Shown one piece after another: positions 19,086-27,023 of a stretch of DNA of 40,334 nucleotides (position 1 is its first letter; every line of letters starts with the position of its first letter). Below the pieces are notes generated by a model. It saw only the letters and a list, made by a program, of their open reading frames with translations, was not told the origin of the DNA and made no database searches. The translations under genes were made by a program, and so were the position numbers. Location of the stretch: the NCBI GenBank assembly GCA_009377385.1, contig WHUD01000024.1:1-40334 (forward strand), read 5' to 3'. Source of the DNA: Actinophytocola sp. (GTDB lineage Bacteria; Actinomycetota; Actinomycetes; Mycobacteriales; Pseudonocardiaceae).

Positions 19086-19120
19086 GCGGCCCGCGAGTGC
19101 TTCCACTCGCGGGCCGCTTT
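19086..19120 (+). terminator. Intrinsic terminator after the DEAD-box helicase
   Basis: GCGGCCCGCGAGTG and CACTCGCGGGCCGC (19086-19099, 19104-19117) form a perfect 14-bp stem with a CTTC loop, followed by TTT. It lies 27 bases after the helicase stop and is the clearest terminator in the window. Confidence 0.9.
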
Positions 19121-19192
19121 CGGTTCGCCCGTTCCTGGGTCGTCGTTTCCGTGGCAGTGTGGGGCGGCAAGCTCGACGAGAAGGGAGACGGC

Positions 19193-20104
19193 GTGCGGAT
19201 CACGGTCATCGGTGGGGGAGTCGTGGGACTGAGTGCCGCGCTACGGCTCGCCCAGCGCGAACACCAGGTCACCGTCCTCAGCGCGGACCCGCTGACCGAT
19301 ACCACGACGACCGTCGCTGGCGGGCTCATCTACCCCCGCCACGCCGAACCGGCGGCACGGGTCGCGCTCTGGACCGAGGCGAGCGTCGCCGAGTTCCACC
19401 GCCTCGCCGAGGTGCCGGACACCGGGGTGCGGTTCCGGCTAGGCTTGGTGCTGCGGCGGGTCGAGCGGCCGGTGCCACCGTGGGCGGACGCCGTCGGCGG
19501 CATGACCCGCGACACCAGCGTCTCCGCGCCGTATGTCGACGCGCTGAGGTTCACCGCGCCGCTAGTCAACACCGGGCGCTACGTGGCATGGCTCGACGCA
19601 GAACTGCGCCGTGCGGGCGTCCACATCGAGCGGCGCACGGTACGCGCGCTCAGCGACGTCGCGGACGACACCGACCTGGTCGTGAACGCGGCGGGGCTGG
19701 ACGCGGGCAGGCTGGCGGGCGACGACACGGTGCGGCCCGCACGCGGCCAGGTGGTGCACGTCGTCGATCCCGGCCTGACCGAGTGGATCGTCGACGAGGA
19801 CGACTTCAGCTACGTCCTGCCGCACGGTCAGCACGTCGTCTGCGGCGGCACCGAGGAGTTCGGCGAGTACTCCCTCGAACCCGATCCCGGTACCACCAAG
19901 GACATCCTGCGCCGCTGCGCCACCCTGCTGTCCGGCATCGAGGAGTCCGAGGTACTCCGCGTCAAGGTGGGCCTGCGGCCACACCGCGACGAGATCCGGC
20001 TCGACCGCGAGGGCGACGTCATCCACTGTTACGGGCTCGGCGGAGTCGGCGTCACGCTGTCGTGGGGCTGTGCGGACGAGGTCGCCGACCTGGCAGGCCG
20101 ATGA
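19193..20104 (+). CDS. FAD-dependent oxidoreductase, D-amino-acid oxidase family
   Basis: A flavoprotein of 303 residues related to D-amino-acid oxidases, which oxidise D-amino acids to keto acids with release of ammonia and hydrogen peroxide. It begins with the FAD-binding ITVIGGGVVGLSAALRLA. AGGLIYPRHAEP near residue 44 and VNAAGLDAGRLAGDDTVRPARGQVVHV near residue 158 are typical of the family. It ends with the second FAD motif HCYGLGGVGVTLSWGCADEVA. The substrate cannot be told from sequence alone. GTG 19193 has AAGGGAGA upstream; the frame open from 19097 runs through the terminator hairpin. It converges on yaaA with a 5-base gap. Confidence 0.88.
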   Translation: MRITVIGGGVVGLSAALRLAQREHQVTVLSADPLTDTTTTVAGGLIYPRHAEPAARVALWTEASVAEFHRLAEVPDTGVRFRLGLVLRRVERPVPPWADAVGGMTRDTSVSAPYVDALRFTAPLVNTGRYVAWLDAELRRAGVHIERRTVRALSDVADDTDLVVNAAGLDAGRLAGDDTVRPARGQVVHVVDPGLTEWIVDEDDFSYVLPHGQHVVCGGTEEFGEYSLEPDPGTTKDILRRCATLLSGIEESEVLRVKVGLRPHRDEIRLDREGDVIHCYGLGGVGVTLSWGCADEVADLAGR

Positions 20105-20109
20105 GCGCG

Positions 20110-20850
20110 CTACTCGGTCAGCAGCTCCAGGCTCCGCTCGCCGGTGCGCTCCACCTTCAGCCCAGCGGCCGACGCCGTGGTCAGCACGTCGTCCACGCTG
20201 GCTGGTTCCCGCGTCGCGCGCGCCAGCGCGGCGGCCAACTGGCCCTTGTACGCCTTGTTGTGATGGCTGACGGTCCTGCGTTGTCCCGCCGCGTCGAGCG
20301 TGACGACCCTGACCGTGACCGCGCCAGACACCCGCGCCAGCGAGGCGTACGCCCCGGAGCGCAGGTCCACGATCAGGTCGTCCAGCTCGGCGAGCACCGG
20401 TTCCAGGACCGGACGCCACACCGCGCGCAGTGGCCCGACACCCGGCAGTGTGCTGCCCGCCGAGAGCCGGTATGCCGGGATGGCGTCACCCGCCAGGAGG
20501 ATGCCGAACAGTGCGGACGCCGTGGCGAGCCGCTGCTTCGCGCGGGCCCACTCGGCGCGGCCGAAGTCCGCAGCGCCGAGCGCGTCGTAGAGCACCCCGG
20601 TGTAGCGCAACAGCGCGGAGCCGGTCGGCGCGCTCCGCAGCTCCCGGTTGCGGTCCACCTCAGCGGCTTGCCGTTCCGACAGGCCGAGCGCCGCCAGGCT
20701 GGCGGGCACGTCGTCGGCGAGCGTGCACAGTGCGTCGACCAGGTCGCGGCGGGTCGACGTCAGCTCGGGAAACGACAGCGTATCGAGGCCAAGCGGGCCG
20801 CCGTCGCCGCCGACGGCCTTCGTCTCCGACGGAGGAAGCACAACAAGCAC
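20110..20850 (-). CDS. yaaA: Peroxide stress protein YaaA (DUF328)
   Basis: The 246-residue protein begins with the family hallmark LVVLPPSETK and contains the conserved SHHNKAYKG near residue 196, both typical of YaaA. In E. coli this protein lowers intracellular free iron during peroxide stress and so limits Fenton damage; it binds DNA and has a helix-hairpin-helix element. The GTG start at 20850 lacks a strong ribosome site and may be leaderless. It is divergent from proS and its stop lies 5 bases from that of the oxidase gene. The pairing of a peroxide-forming enzyme with a peroxide-protection protein is suggestive, but they are on opposite strands. Confidence 0.9.
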   Translation of the reverse strand: MLVVLPPSETKAVGGDGGPLGLDTLSFPELTSTRRDLVDALCTLADDVPASLAALGLSERQAAEVDRNRELRSAPTGSALLRYTGVLYDALGAADFGRAEWARAKQRLATASALFGILLAGDAIPAYRLSAGSTLPGVGPLRAVWRPVLEPVLAELDDLIVDLRSGAYASLARVSGAVTVRVVTLDAAGQRRTVSHHNKAYKGQLAAALARATREPASVDDVLTTASAAGLKVERTGERSLELLTE

Positions 20851-20927
20851 CCGGACAGGCTAAGCCACGGCCGCGTGCCCAGATGTCAGTGCGTCACCGT
20901 ACGGGCGCGTCGAGACGGATAACCGGT

Positions 20928-20951
20928 TGCGACGGCACTGAGCCCGTCGCA
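20928..20951. promoter_or_regulatory. Palindrome in the proS promoter region
   Basis: TGCGACGG and CCGTCGCA (20928-20935 and 20944-20951) form perfect 8-bp arms around 8 bases, just before ATACCCT, a possible -10 box 48 bases upstream of the proS start. It may be an operator for proS or for the divergent yaaA. Function is inferred. Confidence 0.35.
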
Positions 20952-20998
20952 TACCCTGCGTGCATAGCGAGCAGGCTCGTCCTCAAGGAGCTACCAGA

Positions 20999-22750
20999 GT
21001 GATCACCAGGATGTCGTCGCTGTTCTTGCGCACGCTGCGTGAGGATCCTGCCGACGCCGAAGTGCCCAGCCACAAACTCCTCGCGCGCGCCGGTTACGTG
21101 CGGCGCGTCGCGCCGGGCGGGTTCTCCTGGCTGCCGCTGGGGCTCATGGTGCTGCGCAACATCGAGCGGGTGGTGCGCGAGGAGATGAACGCGATCGGCG
21201 CGCAGGAGATCCAGTTCCCCGCGCTGCTGCCGCGCGAGCCCTACGAGACCACCGGTCGCTGGACCGAGTACGGCCCGAACGTGTTCCGCCTCGTTGACAG
21301 GAAGGGCGCCGACTACATGCTCGGGCCCACCCACGAGGAGCTGTTCACGCTCACCGTCAAGGGCGAGTACACGTCCTACAAGGACTATCCGGTCATCCTG
21401 TACCAAATCCAGACGAAGTACCGCGACGAGGCGCGACCCAGGGCGGGCATCCTGCGTGGCAGGGAGTTCGTCATGAAGGACTCCTACTCGTTCGACCTTG
21501 ACGCGGCTGGGCTGCAGCGCTCATACGACAAGCACCGCGACGCCTACATCAAGATCTTCGACCGGCTCGGGCTGAAGTACGTCATCGTCACGGCGACGTC
21601 GGGTGCGATGGGCGGCTCGGCCTCCGAGGAGTTCCTGGCGGAGTCCGAAACCGGCGAGGACACCTACGTACGCAGCAGTAGCGGCAGCTACGCCGCCAAC
21701 GTCGAGGCCGTCGTCACGCCCGTGCCGCCCGCGCAGTCCATAACGGACAAGCCCGCCGCGCAGGTGCACTACACGCCCAACACACCGACGATCGAGACGC
21801 TGGTCGACTACCTCAACGCGCAGCCGGACATCGGCCGCACCTTCACCTCCGCCGACACGCTCAAGAACGTCATGCTCAAGACCCGGCAACCCGGCGCCGA
21901 CGAGTGGGAACTGCTCTGCGTGGGCGTCCCCGGTGACCGGGACGTCGACATGAAACGACTCGAGGCGTCGCTGGAGCCCGCCGAGGTCGCGCTGCTTGAG
22001 GAGGCCGACTTCGAGCGCCACCCGTTCCTGGTCAAGGGGTACATCGGGCCCAAGGCCTTGCAGGACAACAAGGTCCGTTTTCTTGTCGATCCGCGCATCG
22101 TCGAGGGCACGGCGTGGGTCACCGGCGCCGACAAGCCCGACCACCACGTCGTCGACCTGGTGTGCGGCCGCGACTTCACCCCTGACGGCACCATCGAGGC
22201 CGCCGAGGTGCGCGAGGGCGACCCCGCCCCGGACTCGTCCGGCACGTTGCAGGCCGCCCGCGGGATTGAGATCGGGCATATCTTCCAGCTCGGCACCAAG
22301 TACAGCGACGCCTTCGCGCTGGACGCGCTCGGTGCCGACGGCAAGCCGATCCGCATCACGATGGGCTCCTACGGTGTTGGCGTGTCCCGGTTGATGGCGG
22401 CGATCGCCGAACAGCACCACGACGACCTCGGCCTGGTGTGGCCGCGCGTGGTCGCGCCCGCCGACGTGCACATCGTGCTCGCGGGCAAGGATGACGCCGT
22501 CGCCGAGGCGGGAGAGAAGCTCGCTACCGAGCTGGACGACGCGGGTGTGCGCGTCATTCTCGACGACCGCAAGGCCAGTCCCGGCGTGAAGTTCGCCGAC
22601 GCCGAACTGGTCGGCGTTCCGACCATCATGGTGGTCGGCAAGGGGCTGACCAAGGGCGTCGTGGAGGTCAAGGACCGCGCGACCGGCAAGCGCACCGAGG
22701 TGCCCGTCGACGACGCCGTGGGTCACCTGGTCGCCCTCGTGCGCGGCTGA
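20999..22750 (+). CDS. proS: Prolyl-tRNA synthetase, bacterial type with editing domain
   Basis: Charges tRNA-Pro with proline. The 583-residue length is that of the bacterial form with the inserted editing domain (INS, about residues 225-400, including the KNVMLK and [15 protein letters not shown] regions). Class II motifs are visible: motif 1 near [21 protein letters not shown], motif 2 in [27 protein letters not shown] and motif 3 in [17 protein letters not shown]. The C-terminal anticodon-binding domain starts near [17 protein letters not shown] 20999 has AAGGAG eight bases upstream. It stands alone on the plus strand, divergent from yaaA, and ends in a short hairpin. Confidence 0.97.
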   Translation: MITRMSSLFLRTLREDPADAEVPSHKLLARAGYVRRVAPGGFSWLPLGLMVLRNIERVVREEMNAIGAQEIQFPALLPREPYETTGRWTEYGPNVFRLVDRKGADYMLGPTHEELFTLTVKGEYTSYKDYPVILYQIQTKYRDEARPRAGILRGREFVMKDSYSFDLDAAGLQRSYDKHRDAYIKIFDRLGLKYVIVTATSGAMGGSASEEFLAESETGEDTYVRSSSGSYAANVEAVVTPVPPAQSITDKPAAQVHYTPNTPTIETLVDYLNAQPDIGRTFTSADTLKNVMLKTRQPGADEWELLCVGVPGDRDVDMKRLEASLEPAEVALLEEADFERHPFLVKGYIGPKALQDNKVRFLVDPRIVEGTAWVTGADKPDHHVVDLVCGRDFTPDGTIEAAEVREGDPAPDSSGTLQAARGIEIGHIFQLGTKYSDAFALDALGADGKPIRITMGSYGVGVSRLMAAIAEQHHDDLGLVWPRVVAPADVHIVLAGKDDAVAEAGEKLATELDDAGVRVILDDRKASPGVKFADAELVGVPTIMVVGKGLTKGVVEVKDRATGKRTEVPVDDAVGHLVALVRG

Positions 22751-22775
22751 GCGCACCCGGCCGTCAGTAGCAGAT

Positions 22776-22794
22776 CGCCCGCACCGGGCGCTTT
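22776..22794 (+). terminator. Hairpin after proS
   Basis: CGCCCG and CGGGCG pair over CAC (22776-22790), followed by CTTT. It is a short but GC-rich stem 25 bases after the proS stop, consistent with a terminator. Confidence 0.5.
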
Positions 22795-22819
22795 CCGAGA
22801 CGCGTAGCGCTCGATTAAT

Positions 22820-22858
22820 TCAACACACGTTGACTTCAAGCGCGAGGCCGTCTACGCT
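22820..22858 (+). promoter_or_regulatory. Promoter with palindrome over the -35 box
   Basis: TTGACT (22830-22835) and TACGCT (22853-22858) are separated by 17 bases, the best sigma-70-like promoter seen in the window, about 30 bases upstream of the next start codon. The inverted repeat TCAAC-ACAC-GTTGA (22820-22833) overlaps the -35 box, as a repressor operator would. The regulator is unknown. Confidence 0.6.
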
Positions 22859-22887
22859 TACCGTCATAATTCATCTAACGGAGAATT

Positions 22888-24000
22888 GTGGGGGTAGGGA
22901 TGGCAGCATCGATACGGATGACGCCCTCGCGGCTCGCGGTGATCACCGCCGTGGTCGGCGCGCTGGTAGCGGGAATCATCGCGCTGGTCACCTTCGGCGC
23001 GCAGGCTTCGGCACGACCGGACGGCGTCCCCGTAGCCGTATCGGTTCCGACCGACGGGCCTGCGGCGGACGGACTGCGGACTGCCGCCGGGATGCTCGCC
23101 GATCACGGCGGCGGCCAGCTCGACGTCACGGTCATGTCACCGGAGCAAGCGCGAACGTTGCTTGACGACAAGGATGTCTACGGCGTCCTCCAGTTGGACG
23201 TCGACGCCGGCGTGCCACAGGCGACGGTCGTGGTCTCGGGCGCGGTCAACCCGGCAGGCACGCAGGTCGCACAACAGGCGCTGACCGGGGCCGGGCAAGC
23301 GCTGCTGGCCGAGCTGTCGCAGCGTGATCCGAGCGTGGCTGCCGGTCCCGTGGGAGTGGAACAGGTGCATCCCACAGGGCCGTCGACGCGGGTGGTGCCG
23401 CTCGCCGTGACTGCCGTGGCGTGGCTGGGGTGTCTCGTCGCCGGTGCGGCGCTGACGCTGTTCGCGCAACGCTCCGGCGTCCGCATGGGCATGGCGGGCA
23501 GGCTTGCGAATGCGGTCACGACGAGCGTGCTGGTGACCGGACTCATCGTGGGATACGTGGCGCTATGGGACGGCACCCTGCCGCTCGGCTGGGACGTCGT
23601 CGGTCTCGTGGGCCTGACGACGCTCGCGTTCGCCCTGGTGCAAGGCGGGCTGCTGCACCTGGCAGGTATCAAGGCGATAGCGCTGCTCGGGCCGCTGTAC
23701 CTCGTCGCGCCGGCGGTGGTCAACCAGGTGCCCGAACTGCTCCACCCCGCTTACCGAGTGGCGCTGTGGTCGTGGACGCCGTTCCGGTTCCCCGCCGAGG
23801 CGCTGCGAAGCCTGTTCGCGGGCACGCCCGATGCCCCGGACGTCGCGCTCGCGGTGTGGGTGATGGCCGGTGTGCTGGTCATGGGCCTCCTGCTGCTGGC
23901 GGTGCCGCGTCGGTCAGCCGGGCAGCAGGCTGAAACGCACCCTGCGCACGGGATTGTCGACGTTGGTGTCGACGAGGCAGATCGACTGCCACGTCCCTAG
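22888..24000 (+). CDS. ABC-2-permease-like / YhgE-type membrane protein
   Basis: A 370-residue membrane protein of unknown substrate. It has one N-terminal transmembrane helix (about residues 15-40) and an extracytoplasmic region of about 130 residues (VPVAVSVP to STRVVPL, with a helical middle). Five further transmembrane helices follow, between roughly residues 170 and 345. This one-plus-five arrangement is that of the ABC-2 membrane domain and YhgE/Pip-like proteins. No ATPase partner is adjacent, so transport is not established. GTG 22888 has a GGAG site; ATG 22900 is an alternative four codons later. Its last 87 bases are antisense to the end of the yjbQ-like gene, so the hydrophilic tail of about 28 residues may be fortuitous. 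Confidence 0.8.
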   Translation: MGVGMAASIRMTPSRLAVITAVVGALVAGIIALVTFGAQASARPDGVPVAVSVPTDGPAADGLRTAAGMLADHGGGQLDVTVMSPEQARTLLDDKDVYGVLQLDVDAGVPQATVVVSGAVNPAGTQVAQQALTGAGQALLAELSQRDPSVAAGPVGVEQVHPTGPSTRVVPLAVTAVAWLGCLVAGAALTLFAQRSGVRMGMAGRLANAVTTSVLVTGLIVGYVALWDGTLPLGWDVVGLVGLTTLAFALVQGGLLHLAGIKAIALLGPLYLVAPAVVNQVPELLHPAYRVALWSWTPFRFPAEALRSLFAGTPDAPDVALAVWVMAGVLVMGLLLLAVPRRSAGQQAETHPAHGIVDVGVDEADRLPRP

Positions 24001-24324
24001 CGCGAGCCCGCCGCCGAGCACCGGGACCGTCGCGTACGGCGGTAGGAACGCGGGCAGGACGTGATCCCTGCCGTGGCCGCTGGTGCCGTGCTGATGGCGC
24101 CAGCGGCCGTCGCGCGGGAGGTGGTCGTCGATCGCACGCAGCAGGTCGTCGTCGCTGCCCGCGCCGGTCTCGATGATCGCCAGTCCCGCGGTCGCGTGCG
24201 GCACCCAGACGTGCAGCAGGCCATCACCGGCGTCGCATCCGGCGAGGAACTTCTCCGCGTCACGTGTCAGGTCGTGCACCACGGCGGTCGAGCCGGTGCG
24301 GACCTCGATCTCCTGGGATTCCAC
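23914..24324 (-). CDS. YjbQ/UPF0047 family protein (secondary thiamine-phosphate synthase-like)
   Basis: A 136-residue protein of the YjbQ family. It shows the conserved LLHVWVPHATAGLAIIETG near residue 37, the histidine-rich HGTSGHGRDH near residue 79 and LGTWQSICLVDTN near residue 109. E. coli YjbQ has weak thiamine-phosphate synthase activity, but the physiological role is not settled. GTG 24324 begins the homologous part. The GGAGGT just before it is too close to act as a ribosome site, and TACGGT further upstream could be a -10 box for a leaderless transcript. It overlaps the convergent membrane-protein gene by 87 bases. It lies 104 bases downstream of the desaturase operon on the same strand. 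Confidence 0.87.
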   Translation of the reverse strand: MESQEIEVRTGSTAVVHDLTRDAEKFLAGCDAGDGLLHVWVPHATAGLAIIETGAGSDDDLLRAIDDHLPRDGRWRHQHGTSGHGRDHVLPAFLPPYATVPVLGGGLALGTWQSICLVDTNVDNPVRRVRFSLLPG

Positions 24325-24359
24325 ACCTCCACCGTACGACGGTGCCCGGTGCCGCTGTC

Positions 24360-24371
24360 TAGGTACACCTA
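24360..24371. promoter_or_regulatory. Small palindrome upstream of the yjbQ-like gene
   Basis: TAGGTACACCTA is an inverted repeat (TAGGT-AC-ACCTA) 36 bases upstream of the gene's start. It may be an operator, or it may be chance at this length. Confidence 0.2.
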
Positions 24372-24428
24372 CCCAACGGGCACCGCCTCGACGCCCAGCC
24401 GGGCACCAGCCGCTACACGCTCTGAGCC

Positions 24429-24626
24429 CTACGGGCGTTCGTCGTCGCGCTCGGCGCGCCACGCCGCCTCGCGCATCTCGATCGCGTCCGTGATGCCGTC
24501 GCCGACCTCGCGGGCGATGTCGACGACCGCGCTGGTGATGATCTTGGCGATGTTGCCGACGCGCTCGGCCGCCGACTCGGTCAGCTCCTGCACCGTGTCC
24601 TTTTTGCGCTCGAACTCGCCGACCAT
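24429..24626 (-). CDS. Unrecognised 65-residue helical protein in the desaturase operon
   Basis: I do not recognise this family. The protein has 65 residues, no signal peptide and no clear transmembrane segment. It appears almost wholly helical, with an amphipathic middle (about residues 17-48, AAERVGNIAKII then VVDIAREVGDGITDAIEM) between charged ends (FERKKDTVQE and WRAERDDERP). ATG 24626 has AAAGGGG at good spacing, and the gene starts 11 bases after the stop of the desaturase gene, so it is very likely in the same operon. It could associate with a membrane surface or with the desaturase; that is inference from position and amphipathicity only. Confidence 0.78.
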   Translation of the reverse strand: MVGEFERKKDTVQELTESAAERVGNIAKIITSAVVDIAREVGDGITDAIEMREAAWRAERDDERP

Positions 24627-24637
24627 CGCTGCCCCTT

Positions 24638-25792
24638 TCACGCCGCGACACCGTCCCGCGGTGCGTCCACGGTAACCTGCCGCGCCCCGGTTGACCTGCC
24701 GGTGTGACCACCGACAAGTGTCCGCAGCGTGCCCTTGGGCGGCAACGCCAGCGTGACGATCTTCTTCGCCACCGACGCGAGCTGCTTGTACAGCGGCCCG
24801 GTGTGGTACGGCAGCCCGTACTTCTCGCAGATGGCGCGCACCTCGTCGGCGATCTCCGGGTAACGCCGCGCCGGGATGTCCGGGAACAGGTGGTGCTCGA
24901 TCTGGTGCGACAGGTTGCCGCTCATGATGTGGAACAGCGGCCCGCCTGTGATGTTGGCCGAGCCCAGGATCTGCCGCAGGTACCACTGGCCGCGCGTCTC
25001 GTTCTCGGTCTCGGACTCGGTGAAGCTCTCGACGTCTGCGGGGAAGTGGCCGCAGAAGATGATCGCGAACGCCCACAGGTTGCGCACCAGGTTCGCGCTC
25101 GCGTTGCCCAGGAGCGTCAGCGGCGCCAGCGGGCCGGTGAGCAGCGGGAACAGCACGTAATCCTTGCCGATCTGCTTGGCGGCCTTTGCGCGCATCTTCC
25201 TGCGCACCTCCTTGGTCTCCGCCCAGCTCAGCTCGCCCTTGATGATGCGGTCGACCTCGAGGTCGTGGAACCACACGCCCCACTGGAAGAACAGCGCCAG
25301 AAACGTCGCATACACCGGGTTGCCCAGGTAGTACGGGTGCCACGGCTGGTCCGGGTCCATCCGCAGGATGCCGTAGCCGACGTCCCTGTCCTTGTCGAGG
25401 ACGTTGGTATGGGTGTGGTGCATGTAGTTGTGCGAGTGGCGCCAGTTGTCGCCCGGCGCTGCCGTGTCCCACTCGAACGTCTTCGAGTTCAGCTCGGGGA
25501 TGCGTGTCCAGTCGTACTGGCCGTGCATCACGTTGTGGCCGATCTCCATGTTGTCGAGGATCTTCGACACCGACAGCGACGCCACCGCCGCCAGCCAGAC
25601 CGGCGGCAGGAAGCCGAGGTACATCAGGCCCCTGCCCGCGACCTCGAAGCCGCGCTGCGCCTTGATGATCCGATTGATGTAGTCGACGTCGTCCTTGCCG
25701 AGGTCGGCGACGATCCGCTGCCGGATCGCGTCGAGCTCGCGGCCGAACTCCTCGACCTGTTCCGGCGTGAGCCGGTCCTGCAGTCCTGTCAT
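24638..25792 (-). CDS. Membrane fatty-acid (acyl-CoA) desaturase, DesA3-like
   Basis: Introduces a double bond into acyl chains using a di-iron centre, oxygen and electrons from a partner reductase. The 384-residue protein has the three histidine boxes of membrane desaturases: His86-xxx-His90 (GHNVMHG), His121-xxx-His125-His126 (HSHNYMHH) and Gln297-xx-His300-His301 (QIEHHLFPD). It has hydrophobic segments near residues 55-75, 160-175 and 215-250. It corresponds to the linoleoyl-CoA-type desaturases such as mycobacterial DesA3 (Rv3229c), whose reductase partner Rv3230c is likewise adjacent. ATG 25792 has AGGAGGA upstream. The gene is 12 bases after its reductase partner. Confidence 0.94.
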   Translation of the reverse strand: MTGLQDRLTPEQVEEFGRELDAIRQRIVADLGKDDVDYINRIIKAQRGFEVAGRGLMYLGFLPPVWLAAVASLSVSKILDNMEIGHNVMHGQYDWTRIPELNSKTFEWDTAAPGDNWRHSHNYMHHTHTNVLDKDRDVGYGILRMDPDQPWHPYYLGNPVYATFLALFFQWGVWFHDLEVDRIIKGELSWAETKEVRRKMRAKAAKQIGKDYVLFPLLTGPLAPLTLLGNASANLVRNLWAFAIIFCGHFPADVESFTESETENETRGQWYLRQILGSANITGGPLFHIMSGNLSHQIEHHLFPDIPARRYPEIADEVRAICEKYGLPYHTGPLYKQLASVAKKIVTLALPPKGTLRTLVGGHTGRSTGARQVTVDAPRDGVAA

Positions 25793-25804
25793 CGTTCCTC
25801 CTGA

Positions 25805-26908
25805 TCAGCAGTTGATGTCGACGTCGCCGACGGGGACGGAGATGCACAGCTGGATCTCCTCGTTCTCCTCGGCGGAGATTTCACCGGTCAGCGCGTTGCG
25901 GACGCAGCCGCTCGTCTTGACCTGGGTGCAGGAGAAGCAGATGCCCATCCGGCAGCCGTGCTCGGGCCGCAGCCCCGCCTGCTCGGCCTGTTCCAGCAGC
26001 ACCTCGCCGGAGTTGGCGGTCTCCTGGCCGCTGCGCGAGAACCGCACCGTGCCGGTCGCGCTGGCGGTGTCGATCTCCAGGGCGGGCGGCGTGAACTCCT
26101 CGGTGTGCAGGTGTTCACTCACCCCGGCGTCGGTGTAGGCGGTGCGCACGGCGTCCATCAGCCCTGGCGGGCCGCACAGGTACGTCTCGGCCTCACGCCA
26201 CCCCGGCGCGACGGCGTCCAGATGCTCCGGGGTGAACAAGCCGTGCACGTCAGCGCCCGACTCGGTGGCGGTGTAGCCGAGGGCGACCTCGATGCTGTCG
26301 CCCGCCAAGTCGGCGAGTGTGTCGCGGTACAGCACCTCGTCGGCCGCGTCGGCGTAGTGCAGGAACACCGCCCGGCCCTGGTATCCCTCGTCGTGCAGCG
26401 TCCGCAGCATCGACAGCACTGGTGTGATGCCGCTACCGCCGCTGAGGAACAGCAGGAAGTCGGGCCGCCACGCGGGCAGCGTGAAGGTGCCGTCCGGGTG
26501 TGAGATGCCGAGCACCATGCCGACGTGCGCGTGCTCGTGCAGGTGCCGCGAGACCAGACCGTTCGGATCGACCTTGATGGTCAGTTCCAGGGTGCGCGGG
26601 TCGCCGTACTGAGAGTTGGCTGGGGAGTAGCACCGAGTGCGGCGCACGCCGTCGATGTCCACCGAGACCCGCACGTACTGCCCCGCGCTGAACCCGCGCC
26701 ACGCCCTGCTCAGCGCGAGGGTGAGCGTGACGGTATCCCGCGTCGGGTGCTCGACGTGGGTGACACGCGCCCTGATCTCGGAGCGCACCAGCAGCGGGTC
26801 GACGAGTTCGAGGTAGCGGTCGATGCCGTGCGGCGTGAGCAGCCGTTCCGCCAGCGACACCGCGGCCTTGTGCGTTCTCGTGGCCCTCCTCGGCAGGAGC
26901 GTGGTCAC
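25805..26908 (-). CDS. Ferredoxin-NADP reductase fused to 2Fe-2S ferredoxin (desaturase electron donor)
   Basis: A three-domain electron-transfer flavoprotein of 367 residues. The FAD domain (about residues 45-150) contains TRCYSPANSQ, the flavin-binding RxYSxxN. The NAD(P)H domain (about 155-265) has LLFLSGGSGITPVLSML and YLCGPPGLMDAV. The C-terminal plant-type 2Fe-2S domain has cysteines in EHGCRMGICFSC and IQLCISVPVG. It is homologous to Rv3230c, which passes electrons from NADPH to DesA3. GTG 26908 is chosen because GGAGAAG precedes it; ATG 26923, five codons earlier, is also possible but has no ribosome site. It is the first gene of the desaturase operon and divergent from a TetR-family regulator. 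Confidence 0.93.
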   Translation of the reverse strand: MTTLLPRRATRTHKAAVSLAERLLTPHGIDRYLELVDPLLVRSEIRARVTHVEHPTRDTVTLTLALSRAWRGFSAGQYVRVSVDIDGVRRTRCYSPANSQYGDPRTLELTIKVDPNGLVSRHLHEHAHVGMVLGISHPDGTFTLPAWRPDFLLFLSGGSGITPVLSMLRTLHDEGYQGRAVFLHYADAADEVLYRDTLADLAGDSIEVALGYTATESGADVHGLFTPEHLDAVAPGWREAETYLCGPPGLMDAVRTAYTDAGVSEHLHTEEFTPPALEIDTASATGTVRFSRSGQETANSGEVLLEQAEQAGLRPEHGCRMGICFSCTQVKTSGCVRNALTGEISAEENEEIQLCISVPVGDVDINC

Positions 26909-26926
26909 GTCTTCTCCATCCATTAC

Positions 26927-26955
26927 AGTGAACAACTGTGCACTGACAAGTGCAC
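26927..26955. promoter_or_regulatory. Two overlapping palindromes, probable operator of the desaturase operon
   Basis: AGTGAACAACTGTGCACT (26927-26944) is an 18-base palindrome with one mismatched pair. GTGCACT-GACA-AGTGCAC (26938-26955) is a perfect repeat overlapping it. They begin 18 bases before the reductase start and lie about 70-95 bases upstream of the divergent TetR gene. TTGTCA on the minus strand inside this stretch could be a -35 box. The position and the AGTGAAC half-site fit a FabR/DesT-type operator; binding is inferred. Confidence 0.65.
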
Positions 26956-27023
26956 TGGAATTAGGAAGCCGTGTCAACCAGGCACGACTGTGAGTTGGGC
27001 GATAGGCCAGGGGAGGAGTCGCG

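Noticed and set aside
17736-19106. A 456-codon minus-strand frame opposite the DEAD-box helicase
   Set aside because: Mirror of conserved helicase codons; low-complexity composition, and it reads through the helicase terminator.
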